This document shows positions 7,581 through 16,206 of a stretch of 64,000 nt of DNA, one piece after another. This DNA comes from DASSUW01 sp963740605 (GTDB taxonomy: Bacteria; Actinomycetota; Thermoleophilia; Solirubrobacterales; Solirubrobacteraceae): assembly GCA_963740605.1 (NCBI GenBank), contig CAVUFC010000018.1:992001-1056000 (forward strand), read 5' to 3'. A model generated the notes under the pieces. The model was not told the origin of the DNA, did no database searches, and saw nothing but the letters and a program-made list of their open reading frames with translations. A program made the position numbers and the translations under genes. How positions within the stretch are numbered: position 1 is the stretch's first letter; the number at the start of each line of letters is the position of its first letter.

Positions 7581-9947
7581 ATGCCGCCCGCCAAGAAGCG
7601 CAAGCCCCGAGCTCGTCGTTCCTCGCCCGTGGCCTGGCCAACTTTGCCTGCGCTCGAACAGCGGCAGCTGGACCTGATCGGGCTCGCCCTGGTAGCGGCC
7701 GGCATCTTCTTCGCTGGCCTGATCTACCTGCACTGGGACGGCGGCGACGGCGGCCACTGGGCGCTGGACGGCCTGCGGACGCTGATCGGCGCCGTGCACT
7801 ACGGCTTCCCGGTGGCGCTGATCGCCATCGGCGCCCTGGTCGTGCTTGGCCCGATGCTCCCCGCGGTGCGGCCGTTCCGGGCGGGCGGCCTGTGCCTGTT
7901 CGGGGCGCTCCTGATCGGCCTCGCGGCCGGGACCGCGGGTCTCGGCCCGGGCGGGAGCGCCGTGCACTGGGACGCCGAGTGGGTCCGCCCGCGTGGCGGC
8001 GTGGTGGGGGAAGGGCTCTACTGGTTGATCTCGAGCGCGGTCGGCACGGTCGGCGCGCACATCGTGGCGGTGTTCCTGTTCCTGGCGGCTGTGCTGCTGC
8101 TGACGGGCGCGTCGGTCGCAGGCGTGGTGAAGGCGACGACGAGCTCGGTCTCCACGACGACGCGCGACATGCGCGCGGCGGTCCAGCGGCGTCGCGCCAC
8201 CGACGAGCTTGCGCTGGCCGAGATCGGCGAGCCGCGCGTGTCGCGCATGGAGCCGATCTGGGACGACCCGCCGACCGAGGTGGTCGAGCCCGAGCCGCTC
8301 CCGGAACCCGAACCAGAGCCTGACCCCGAGCCCGAGCCCGAGCCCGAGGAGCCCCGTCTCGCCGAGGATCCCGAGACGGACGAGCCCGGCGTCACGCGCG
8401 CCAGCGTCGATCCCGACAAGCTCACTCCGCAGGGCCGCTACCGGGCCGAAATCACAGACTCACCCGACTTCGAGTGGACCGTCCCGGACACCGCGTTCCT
8501 CAAGCGCTCGTCCGAGGAGGCCGCGCGGCCGGACACGGCAGGCCAGGAGAAGGTCGCCGCACAGCTGACCGAGGCGCTGGGGCATTTCGGCGTCGAGGCG
8601 CGCGTGATCGGCAAGGTCGCCGGCCCGCACATCACCCGCTACGAGCTGCGACTGGCGCCGGGCACCAAGGTCGGCAAGGTCGCGCAGCTCAAGGACGACC
8701 TCGCATACGCGCTGGCCGCCGCCGACATCCGCATCCTGGCGCCGATCCCCGGCAAGCAGGCGGTCGGCGTCGAAGTGCCCAACGCGCGCCGCCGGATCGT
8801 GCACCTCGGCGACGTGTATCAGCAGCCGCCGTCCGACTGGTCGCCGTTGACCGTGTGGCTGGGCAAGGACGTCGCGGGGCGCGCGATCGGCGCCGACCTG
8901 GCGAAGATGCCGCACCTCCTCGTGGCCGGCACCACCGGCGCCGGCAAGTCCGGCTGCGTGAACGCGATGCTCTCGTCGATTCTGCTGCGCGCCACGCCAC
9001 ACGACGTGCGCATGGTGCTCGTCGACCCCAAGCAGGTCGAGCTCACGCACTACGACTCGATCCCGCACCTGCTGACGCCGGTCATCACGTCGCCGCGCAA
9101 GGCTGCCACCGCGCTGCAGAACCTCGTGCGCGAGATGGAGCAGCGCTACTCGCTGATGTCCCTGTCGCGGACGCGCACGCTGAAGGACCTCAACGAGGTC
9201 CGCGCGCGGCGCGGCGAGACCCGTCTCCCGTACGTCCTGTGCGTGATCGACGAGCTCGCCGACCTGATGATGGTCGCGCCCGCCGACGTCGAGGACTCGA
9301 TCATCCGCATCGCCCAGAAGGCGCGCGCGGTCGGGATCCACATGGTGCTGGCGACCCAGAGCCCGCGCGTGGACGTGATCACCGGGATGATCAAGGCCAA
9401 CGTGCCGTCGCGGATCGCGTTCTCGGTGTCCTCCCAGACCGACTCGCGGGTGATCCTCGACCAGAACGGCGCCGAGACCCTGCTGGGGATGGGCGACATG
9501 CTGTTCGCCCCGGTCGGCACGTCGCGGCTCCAGCGCATCCAGGGCGCGTTCATCGACGAGAGCGAGATCGAGAAGCTCACCACCGACTGGCGCAAGCAGG
9601 GCGAGCCGGAGTTCGTCGAGGAGCTGCTCGAGGAGGTCGAGGAGGCTGCCGCGGAGTCTTCTGGCGAGGACGGATTCGACCCGGACGAGGATCCGCTGCT
9701 CGCCGACGCCATCCAGCTGGTCGCCGAGATGCAGACCGCGTCGACCTCGATGCTGCAACGCCGCTTGCGGCTCGGCTACACGCGCGCAGGCCGCCTGATC
9801 GACATGCTGGAGCGCCGCGGCGTGATCTCGGGCTACGAAGGCTCCAAGCCGCGACAGGTCCTGATCAGCGAGGGCGACGTCCCGCGGGTGCTCGCCGCGC
9901 TGGGCCAGCAGCCGATCCCGGTGCTCGACGACGACCCGCCTGAGTAG
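7581..9947 (+). CDS. ftsK: FtsK/SpoIIIE DNA translocase
   Basis: The ATG at 7581 has an AAGGGGA ribosome site 10 bases upstream and gives 788 residues. An arginine/lysine-rich N-terminus is followed by about four TM helices (roughly residues 27-190), a Pro-Glu repeat linker (about 235-262), the alpha/beta translocase motor with Walker A GTTGAGKSG and Walker B LCVIDELADLMM, and a C-terminal winged-helix gamma domain (STSMLQRRLRLGYTRAGRL) that reads chromosome polarity. It pumps chromosomal DNA through the septum. It is transcribed away from the chemotaxis operon. Confidence 0.95.
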   Translation: MPPAKKRKPRARRSSPVAWPTLPALEQRQLDLIGLALVAAGIFFAGLIYLHWDGGDGGHWALDGLRTLIGAVHYGFPVALIAIGALVVLGPMLPAVRPFRAGGLCLFGALLIGLAAGTAGLGPGGSAVHWDAEWVRPRGGVVGEGLYWLISSAVGTVGAHIVAVFLFLAAVLLLTGASVAGVVKATTSSVSTTTRDMRAAVQRRRATDELALAEIGEPRVSRMEPIWDDPPTEVVEPEPLPEPEPEPDPEPEPEPEEPRLAEDPETDEPGVTRASVDPDKLTPQGRYRAEITDSPDFEWTVPDTAFLKRSSEEAARPDTAGQEKVAAQLTEALGHFGVEARVIGKVAGPHITRYELRLAPGTKVGKVAQLKDDLAYALAAADIRILAPIPGKQAVGVEVPNARRRIVHLGDVYQQPPSDWSPLTVWLGKDVAGRAIGADLAKMPHLLVAGTTGAGKSGCVNAMLSSILLRATPHDVRMVLVDPKQVELTHYDSIPHLLTPVITSPRKAATALQNLVREMEQRYSLMSLSRTRTLKDLNEVRARRGETRLPYVLCVIDELADLMMVAPADVEDSIIRIAQKARAVGIHMVLATQSPRVDVITGMIKANVPSRIAFSVSSQTDSRVILDQNGAETLLGMGDMLFAPVGTSRLQRIQGAFIDESEIEKLTTDWRKQGEPEFVEELLEEVEEAAAESSGEDGFDPDEDPLLADAIQLVAEMQTASTSMLQRRLRLGYTRAGRLIDMLERRGVISGYEGSKPRQVLISEGDVPRVLAALGQQPIPVLDDDPPE

Positions 9948-9961
9948 CCTCTTTCGGGCTC

Positions 9962-10738
9962 ATGCCAGAGATCGGTGAGACGCTGCGCGAGGCGCGGATG
10001 CGGCGTCGGATCGACATGACCGAGGTCGAGACGGCCACCAAGATCCGAGGCAAGTATCTCCGCGCGCTCGAGAACGAGGAATGGGACCTGCTCCCGGGCC
10101 CCACGTTCGTCAAGTCCTTTCTGCGCACGTACGCGGAGTACTTGGGGCTCGACGCGCGGCTGCTGGTCGAGGAGTACCGCCAGCGGTACGAGCGGCCGGC
10201 GACGCAGGATCTGACGCCGTTCTCCGCCCGTCGCGCGCCGAAGCGGCGCCGACGGGCGCGGCTGGCCTCGCTCGGGCCGGTCCTCGTGGTCGGTGGGCTC
10301 ATCGTCGTGCTGCTTGGGGTCCTGTGGGTGCTCGGGACGCTCGGGCAGGACGACGAGACGCCGGCGCCCCCGAACCAGGCCTCGCAGACGCCCACGCCGA
10401 CGCCGGCGAAGAAGAAGTCGAAGTCCGAGGCGCGCGCACCCGCGCGCCCGCGCGAGGTCCGGTTGCGTCTCGTCGCCACGGGACCGGTCTACGTCTGCCT
10501 GATAGACGGCGACGGCAAGCAGGTCATCGACGAGCAGACCCTGGCGACCGGGACCCGGACGCGCGTGTATAAGAGCCGCCTGTTCCGGACGAACTTCGGC
10601 AATGACAACGTGCGGATGGTGGTCGACGGCAAGTCGTACTCGGTCGAGCCCAGCGCGGACCCGATCGGCTATGTCGTGCGGCCGGGCCGCGACCCGCGGC
10701 GGCTCTCGAACTCGGCGCGGCCGGACTGCTCGGCGTGA
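9962..10738 (+). CDS. RodZ-like helix-turn-helix membrane protein (DUF4115 type)
   Basis: The 258-residue protein has an N-terminal RodZ-type HTH (GETLREARMRRRIDMTEVE, KIRGKYLRALENEEW) at residues 1-75, an arginine-rich stretch, one TM helix near residues 104-126, a Pro/Lys linker and a C-terminal beta domain like DUF4115. RodZ proteins link MreB-type cytoskeleton to cell-wall synthesis; whether that applies here is unknown since no mre gene is visible. Its stop overlaps the cinA start as GTGA. Confidence 0.85.
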   Translation: MPEIGETLREARMRRRIDMTEVETATKIRGKYLRALENEEWDLLPGPTFVKSFLRTYAEYLGLDARLLVEEYRQRYERPATQDLTPFSARRAPKRRRRARLASLGPVLVVGGLIVVLLGVLWVLGTLGQDDETPAPPNQASQTPTPTPAKKKSKSEARAPARPREVRLRLVATGPVYVCLIDGDGKQVIDEQTLATGTRTRVYKSRLFRTNFGNDNVRMVVDGKSYSVEPSADPIGYVVRPGRDPRRLSNSARPDCSA

Positions 10739-12021
10739 GTCTCCGCGCCGGGATCGTCGTGACCGGCACCGAGGTGCTCTCGGGCATCATCCGCGACGAG
10801 AACGGCCCGTGGCTCTCGGAGCGGCTGCGCGGCCTCGGTGTGACGTTGTCGGACGTGATCGTCGTCGGCGACCGGCCGGACGATCTTCGCGCGTCGCTCG
10901 ACTTCCTCGCCGCCCAGGGGATGGACCTGATCATCACCAGCGGCGGCCTCGGGCCGACGGCGGACGATCTCACCGCCGAGGTCGTCGCCTCGTTCGCCGG
11001 CCGCCCACTCGCCGTCGATCCCGATCTCGAGGAGCGCGTGTGGGCGATCGTCGCGCGGATGCGGGGACGCTGGCGCGATGCGAGCGAGGAAGGGATGCGG
11101 GAGGGCGCGCGCAAACAGGCACTCGTCCCCGAGGGCGCCGTGGTGCTGGAGCCCGTGGGGACCGCTCCCGGCCTGGTCGTGCTCGGCGACTCCGTGCCAC
11201 CGGTGCTGGTGCTCCCGGGGCCGCCGGGCGAGCTTCAACCGATGTGGTCGGCCGCTCTCGATACGCCCCCGCTGCGCGCGTTGCTGGCCCGCGCGGGCGC
11301 GCTGGAGCAGCGGATCATGCGGGTCACCGGCGTGCCGGAGTCTGAGCTTGCGCGGCTCCTGCGTGAGGCGCCGCTCGATCTCGACCGCCTCGAGATCACG
11401 ACCTGCCTCCGCCGTGGCGAGCTCGAGATCGCGACGGTATTCGACCCCGCTGCGGGTACCGACTATGCGTCGCTCGAGTCTGCCGTCGTCGATCGCTTCG
11501 GCGACCGGGTGTTCTCGCGCGACGGGTCGACGGTCGACGAGATCGTGGCGGGGTTGTTCCTCGGGCCGCCGGTGACGACCGTGGCCGTCGCCGAGTCGTG
11601 CACGGGCGGGCTGATGGCGGGCCGTCTGACCGACCGTGCGGGGTCTTCGGCGTATGTGATGGGGGGCGTCGTCGTCTACTCCAACGAGGCCAAGATCGCG
11701 TTCGCCGACGTGCCCGCCGAGATGATCGCCTCCGTGGGCGCGGTCTCGCCGGAGGTCGCCGCCGCGCTGGCCGACGGCGCCCGAGCGCGCTTCGACGCTG
11801 GTGTCGGCATCGGCATCACCGGCATCGCCGGCCCGGGGGGCGGGACGCCGGAGAAGCCCGTCGGGATGGTCTGCGTCTGCGTCTCCAGCGCCGCCGATCG
11901 CATCGAGCGCACGCTGCAGCTGCCGGGCGGTCGCGCCACGGTCCGCGACCGCACGACCACCGCCGTGATGCACCTGCTCCGGCGGCTGCTGCTCGCCGAC
12001 GGGGCAGCCGACGCGGCGTGA
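10735..12021 (+). CDS. cinA: CinA: competence/damage-inducible protein, nicotinamide-nucleotide amidase
   Basis: A 428-residue protein with the N-terminal MoaB/MoCF-like domain (GTEVLSGIIRDENGPWL, ITSGGLGPTADD, VLPGPPGE) and the C-terminal deamidase domain (AVAESCTGGLMAGRLT, GGVVVYSNEAK, GITGIAGPGG). The family hydrolyses ADP-ribose and deamidates nicotinamide mononucleotide in NAD recycling. The GTG start overlaps the preceding stop, and cinA lies two genes before recA, a common bacterial arrangement. Confidence 0.95.
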   Translation: MSLRAGIVVTGTEVLSGIIRDENGPWLSERLRGLGVTLSDVIVVGDRPDDLRASLDFLAAQGMDLIITSGGLGPTADDLTAEVVASFAGRPLAVDPDLEERVWAIVARMRGRWRDASEEGMREGARKQALVPEGAVVLEPVGTAPGLVVLGDSVPPVLVLPGPPGELQPMWSAALDTPPLRALLARAGALEQRIMRVTGVPESELARLLREAPLDLDRLEITTCLRRGELEIATVFDPAAGTDYASLESAVVDRFGDRVFSRDGSTVDEIVAGLFLGPPVTTVAVAESCTGGLMAGRLTDRAGSSAYVMGGVVVYSNEAKIAFADVPAEMIASVGAVSPEVAAALADGARARFDAGVGIGITGIAGPGGGTPEKPVGMVCVCVSSAADRIERTLQLPGGRATVRDRTTTAVMHLLRRLLLADGAADAA

Positions 12022-12584
12022 CGGGCGCGCCCAGGCCCGAGCCCGACCACCTCCGGCTCTTCGTCGCGGTCGAACTGCCGCAGCCCGCCCGCGAGGCGCT
12101 GATCGCGTTCCGCGATGCGGCGGCCGACCCGGAGGTCTGGCGCCCGGTCGCGCCAGACGCGCTCCATCTCACGCTCGCGTTCCTCGGCCGCCGTCCGGCG
12201 ACCGATCTCGTCGCGATCGACGAGGTCCTCTACGCGTCTGTCGGCCCCGCGCCCCGGCTCGCGCTCGGCACGGCGCTCCTGCTCCCGCCGCGCCGCGCCC
12301 GCGTCCTGTGCGCCTCGCTCGAGGATCTCGACGGGACCCTCGGTGCGCTGCAGTCGCGGGTCAGCGACGGTCTCGCCGCCGCCGGGGTCTACACGCCGGA
12401 AACGCGACCGTTCCGGGCCCACGCCACCGTCGCCCGCCTCCGTCCCCGAGCCCGCGCGCCGCGGGCGGTCGAGGCCGCTCCGGAGTCCCTCGAGTTCCTC
12501 GGCGAGGCGCTCACGCTCTTCGTCTCGCGCCTGCATCCGAGCGGCGCCCGGTACGAGCCGATCGTCCGGCTCGAGCTCCGCTGA
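12018..12584 (+). CDS. thpR: RNA 2',3'-cyclic phosphodiesterase (ThpR/LigT 2H family)
   Basis: Starting at the GTG that overlaps the cinA stop (GTGA), the protein is 188 residues. It carries the paired 2H-phosphoesterase motifs HLTLAFLG and HATVARLR, and begins with the typical LRLFVAVELP. The family hydrolyses 2',3'-cyclic phosphate ends of RNA. The cinA-thpR-recA order is frequent in bacteria. A terminator-like hairpin follows the gene. Confidence 0.92.
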   Translation: MTGAPRPEPDHLRLFVAVELPQPAREALIAFRDAAADPEVWRPVAPDALHLTLAFLGRRPATDLVAIDEVLYASVGPAPRLALGTALLLPPRRARVLCASLEDLDGTLGALQSRVSDGLAAAGVYTPETRPFRAHATVARLRPRARAPRAVEAAPESLEFLGEALTLFVSRLHPSGARYEPIVRLELR

Positions 12585-12602
12585 TCCACGCGATCCCCGG
12601 CG

Positions 12603-12645
12603 GTCTCCGCCCCTTGCGCCCCGCCAGCGCCCTGCGGAGACTTTT
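12603..12645 (+). terminator. Rho-independent-like terminator after thpR
   Basis: GTCTCCGC (12603-12610) and GCGGAGAC (12634-12641) form a perfect 8-bp stem with a 23-base loop, followed by TTTT. It would separate ftsK-cinA-thpR transcription from recA. Confidence 0.6.
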
Positions 12646-12719
12646 CACACTTCTGCCCGTCATTCCTTGCAATCGCGTGTAGAGGTCTGTCCGGTCCGGC
12701 GTCCAGACTTCTTCGCCAT

Positions 12720-13805
12720 ATGAGCACCCAAGACGCCAAGGCGCGCGACGCCGCCCTGCAGGGGGCGCTCGCGCAGATCGAGCGCCAATTCGGCAAGGGC
12801 ACCGTCATGCGCATGGGCGACGAGGGCGCCCAAGTGAAGGTCGCGGCCATCCCAACCGGAGCGCTGTCACTCGACCTCGCGCTCGGCATCGGCGGCATGC
12901 CGCGAGGCCGCATCGTCGAGGTCTTCGGCCCGGAGTCCTCCGGCAAGACCACCCTCGTCTACCACGTGATCGCCGAGGCCCAGAAGCTCGGCGGCGTGTG
13001 CGCGTTCATCGACGCGGAGCACGCCATGGATCCGCTGTACGCCCAGCGACTGGGCGTGAACATCGACGAGCTGCTCGTCTCCCAACCCGACTACGGCGAG
13101 CAGGCACTGGAGATCGCCGACATGCTCGTGCGCTCGGGCGCGGTCGATGTCGTGGCGGTCGACTCCGTCGCGGCGCTGACGCCGCGCGCGGAGCTCGAGG
13201 GCCAGATGGGCGACCAGACGGTCGGCGTGCAGGCGCGGATGATGTCCCAGGCCATGCGCAAGCTGGCCGGCAACCTGAACCGCACGCAGACGCTGTGCCT
13301 GTTCGTCAATCAGATCCGCGAGAAGGTCGGCGTGATGTTCGGCTCGCCGGAGACTCAGCCGGGCGGCCGCGCGCTGAAGTTCTACTCGTCGCAGCGGCTC
13401 GACATCCGCCGGATCGAGACCCTCAAGGAGGGCACCGAGGCGGTCGGCAACCGCGTCCGCGTCAAGGTCGTCAAGAACAAGGTCGCGGCGCCGTTCCGCC
13501 AGGCGGAGTTCGACATCGAGTTCGGCCGGGGCATCTCCAGCTCGGGCTGCGTGCTCGACCTCGGCATCGAACACGGGATCGTCACCAAGTCGGGTTCGTT
13601 CTTCTCGTACGGCGACGAGCGGCTCGGCCAGGGCCGCAACAACGCCAAGGCCTACCTGGACGAGCACCAGGAGATCTCGAAGGAGATCGAGTCGAAGGTC
13701 TACGAGGTGCTCGGCCTCGGCGATCAGGACCTCGTGGAGCCGATCGAGCGCGACGAAGACGCGCCGCCGGTCGAGGAGGTCGCCGCGGAGGTCGCCGCCG
13801 CTTAG
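12720..13805 (+). CDS. recA: Recombinase RecA
   Basis: The 361-residue protein shows the full RecA core: Walker A GPESSGKTT at about 70-78, IDAEHAMDP, LLVSQPDYGEQ, VDSVAALTPRAE, the MAW/L2 region NQIREKVGVMFGSPETQPGG and RLDIRRIE, then an acidic C-terminal tail. It forms the strand-exchange filament and co-activates LexA cleavage. recX follows immediately. The 135 bases upstream contain no CGAAC-N4-GTTCG box, so classical actinobacterial LexA control is not evident from sequence. No intein is present. Confidence 0.98.
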   Translation: MSTQDAKARDAALQGALAQIERQFGKGTVMRMGDEGAQVKVAAIPTGALSLDLALGIGGMPRGRIVEVFGPESSGKTTLVYHVIAEAQKLGGVCAFIDAEHAMDPLYAQRLGVNIDELLVSQPDYGEQALEIADMLVRSGAVDVVAVDSVAALTPRAELEGQMGDQTVGVQARMMSQAMRKLAGNLNRTQTLCLFVNQIREKVGVMFGSPETQPGGRALKFYSSQRLDIRRIETLKEGTEAVGNRVRVKVVKNKVAAPFRQAEFDIEFGRGISSSGCVLDLGIEHGIVTKSGSFFSYGDERLGQGRNNAKAYLDEHQEISKEIESKVYEVLGLGDQDLVEPIERDEDAPPVEEVAAEVAAA

Positions 13806-14333
13806 ATGGCTTCCTTCGCTGACGACGACAGTGACCGACCGCCCCCTGAGCGGTCTCCGGACCCGGAGGTCCGGCTCCAGCACGCCCGCGATCTCGCCTG
13901 GCGCGCGCTCAACCGGCGCGAGCACACAGTGGCCGAGATCGCGCGGCTGCTGGCCCGCAAGCGGGTCGAGCCGGCCGTGATCGACACCGTCGTGGGGGAG
14001 CTGTGCGAGCAGGGATACCTCGACGACGCGTCGTTCGCACAGCGGTTCGCCGACGACCGCCGGCGCCTCGACGGCTGGGGCGCCGAGCGGATCGAACGGC
14101 GGCTGCTGGCGCTCGGCATCGAGCGCGAGAACGTGGCCGCCGCGATCGGGTGTCAGGGAGCGGACGCTGAGCTGGCAGCGGCCGTGGCTTTGCTGCAGCG
14201 CCGGTTCCCGGAGCCGCCCGCCACGCCGCGCGACTGTGAGCGTGCGCTCGGCATGCTGATCCGGAAGGGGTACGAGCTCGAGCTGGCGCACGACGCGATC
14301 CGGCAGCACGCCGGCGCCCCAGCCTTCGATTGA
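13806..14333 (+). CDS. recX: RecA regulator RecX
   Basis: The 175-residue protein begins directly after the recA stop. It has the tandem three-helix repeats of RecX (DLAWRALNRREHTVAEIARLL; YLDDASFAQRFADDRRRLDGWG; IERRLLALGIERENV). RecX inhibits RecA filament extension and ATPase. The zero-base spacing implies co-transcription with recA. Confidence 0.93.
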   Translation: MASFADDDSDRPPPERSPDPEVRLQHARDLAWRALNRREHTVAEIARLLARKRVEPAVIDTVVGELCEQGYLDDASFAQRFADDRRRLDGWGAERIERRLLALGIERENVAAAIGCQGADAELAAAVALLQRRFPEPPATPRDCERALGMLIRKGYELELAHDAIRQHAGAPAFD

Positions 14334-14380
14334 AGCCGCTCTCTCCTCGTGCCGGTGTTGCGCATCACTGCCAGACCCGA

Positions 14381-14409
14381 TTGCGAACGGCCCCGCCCGG
14401 TACTACGAT
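14381..14409 (+). promoter_or_regulatory. Candidate promoter for rny (TTGCGA-17-TACGAT)
   Basis: TTGCGA at 14381-14386 and TACGAT at 14404-14409 are separated by 17 bases, the best housekeeping-type promoter match I see in the window. The predicted start near 14416 leaves a leader of about 315 bases before the RNase Y ATG. Confidence 0.55.
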
Positions 14410-14730
14410 CCGGCACAAGCGACAGGCCGAGCCGCACCGGCTCGTTGAAACTCCAGCAAATCAGTAATTTCTAAGCGGAAGCAGCAGCTTCAGTGAAGAC
14501 GGCCACCACGACTCATCTTTGCGAGCGATCACGCGTCGCATCCGGGCGGGCGCGCCCGGCGAAACCGACCCAACACCGCATCACAGCCGCTATCTGACGG
14601 GGCGGCCTGGGGTCGCCTTCCTGCTCGTTCCCGCTCTGTGCCGGGCACGGATCGGCCTGCCGCGTTCCACGGACAGTGAGAGAACTTCGCGTCGCGGCCC
14701 TCGGGCAGCGGCGAAGGGGAGAGGAACGCA
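14410..14730 (+). promoter_or_regulatory. Long untranslated leader of RNase Y gene
   Basis: The stretch 14334-14730 holds no convincing gene. Downstream of the promoter are two short hairpins, 14429-14443 (GAGCCG/CGGCTC) and 14542-14559 (CCGGGC/GCCCGG), and a locally AT-richer patch at about 14444-14510. A weak 34-codon frame from GTG 14493 to 14597 has no ribosome site. A long leader on an RNase gene could serve autoregulation; this is inference. Confidence 0.4.
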
Positions 14731-16182
14731 ATGGAAACTGTGATCGCGGCGGTCGTCGTGGCCCTGGGCCTCGCGGCTGGCCTGGTGATCGCGGCCAGGG
14801 TGCTGGCATCGCGCGCGCCGCAGCTCGGCGTGGCGAACGGCCAGCCCCAGACGCGACCGCCGGTGCCGCACACCGAACCGAGCGAAGGCGCCGCACCGCC
14901 CACGGGTGATGCGGCACGCGTCGAGAAGCGCCTCCTCGCGCGCGAGGAGGATCTCGAGAAACGCCAGCTGGAGGTGGCCGAGCGCGAGCGCCTGATGGCC
15001 GCGCGCGAGTCGGAGATCGACGACGTGCGCGGCAAGACGGTCCGCGCGCTCGAGCGCGCGTCGGGCATGTCGGCGTCGCAGGCCAAGGCCGTCCTGATGC
15101 AGGAGCTCGAGGACCAGGTGCGGCACGACTCGGCGCGGCGCCTGCGGGCGATCGAGGACGAGACGAAGCGCGATGCGGAGCGCCGGGTTCGCAACATCCT
15201 CTCGGTCGTGATGCAGCGCCTGGCGGCGGGGCACGCGGCCGAGACGACGGTTTCGGTCGTCCAGCTCCAAGCCGACGACATGAAGGGCCGCATCATCGGC
15301 CGCGAGGGCCGCAACATCCGCGCCCTCGAGCACCTCACCGGCGTCGACTTCATCATCGACGACACGCCGAACGCGGTGATCCTGTCCGGCTTCGACGGCG
15401 TCCGCCGCGAGATCGCGCGGATGACGCTCGAGAAGCTGCTCCAGGACGGGCGGATCCACCCCGCCCGGATCGAGGAGACCTACTACCAGGCCAAGTCCGA
15501 GCTCGAGAGCCACATCCAGGAGTCGGGCGAGGCGGCGTGCCTCGACGCCAACGTCCAAGGCCTCGATGCCGAGCTCACGAAGATGCTCGGGCGGCTGAAG
15601 TACCGGACCTCGTACGGCCAGAACGTGCTCGCGCACTCGGTCGAGTGCGCCCAACTGGCCGCGATGATGGCGCACGAGCTGGGAGCCTCGGCCAAGACCG
15701 CGCGCCGCGCCGCGCTCCTGCACGACATCGGCAAGGCGGTCTCGCACGAGGTCGAAGGGCCGCACGCGCTCGTCGGCGGCGATCTCGCACGCCGTCATGG
15801 CGAGAGTGAGGCCGTCGCGCACGCGATGGAGGCGCATCACAACGAGGTCGAGCCGCAGACGATCGAGGCCGTGATCGTCCAGGCCGCCGACGCGCTGTCC
15901 GGCGCCCGCCCCGGCGCGCGCGGCGAGTCGCTCGAGCAGTACGTCAAGCGCCTGCGCGACCTCGAGCAGATCGCGACCCGCCACGACGGCGTCGACAAGG
16001 TCTACGCGATGCAGGCCGGACGCGAGATCCGCGTAATGGTGCTGCCCGGCACGCTCGACGACGACGGCGCCGTGCTGCTCTCGCACGAGATCGCACGCGA
16101 GATCGAGCAGGAGCTCGAGTACCCGGGCCAGATCAAGGTGACCGTGATCAGGGAGTCACGAGCAACGGACTACGCGCGCTAG
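14731..16182 (+). CDS. rny: Ribonuclease Y
   Basis: The 483-residue protein has the RNase Y plan: one N-terminal TM helix (residues 4-24), a long charged coiled coil (about 65-180, including EKRQLEVAERERLMAARE), a KH RNA-binding domain (IIGREGRNIRALEHLTGVD) and an HD hydrolase domain (LLHDIGKAVSHE). It is a membrane-tethered endoribonuclease that starts mRNA decay. A GGGGAGAGG ribosome site precedes the ATG. It is slightly shorter than Bacillus RNase Y (520 residues). Confidence 0.95.
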   Translation: METVIAAVVVALGLAAGLVIAARVLASRAPQLGVANGQPQTRPPVPHTEPSEGAAPPTGDAARVEKRLLAREEDLEKRQLEVAERERLMAARESEIDDVRGKTVRALERASGMSASQAKAVLMQELEDQVRHDSARRLRAIEDETKRDAERRVRNILSVVMQRLAAGHAAETTVSVVQLQADDMKGRIIGREGRNIRALEHLTGVDFIIDDTPNAVILSGFDGVRREIARMTLEKLLQDGRIHPARIEETYYQAKSELESHIQESGEAACLDANVQGLDAELTKMLGRLKYRTSYGQNVLAHSVECAQLAAMMAHELGASAKTARRAALLHDIGKAVSHEVEGPHALVGGDLARRHGESEAVAHAMEAHHNEVEPQTIEAVIVQAADALSGARPGARGESLEQYVKRLRDLEQIATRHDGVDKVYAMQAGREIRVMVLPGTLDDDGAVLLSHEIAREIEQELEYPGQIKVTVIRESRATDYAR

Positions 16183-16206
16183 CACGGCCAGTACCCTGCC
16201 AACGAA

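Noticed and set aside
8280..8360. Pro-Glu codon repeat in ftsK as a possible mobile repeat
   Set aside because: Low-complexity acidic linkers are normal in FtsK proteins.
14493..14597. 34-codon frame in the rny leader as a possible upstream peptide
   Set aside because: GTG start without ribosome site and no recognisable product; kept only as part of the leader description.
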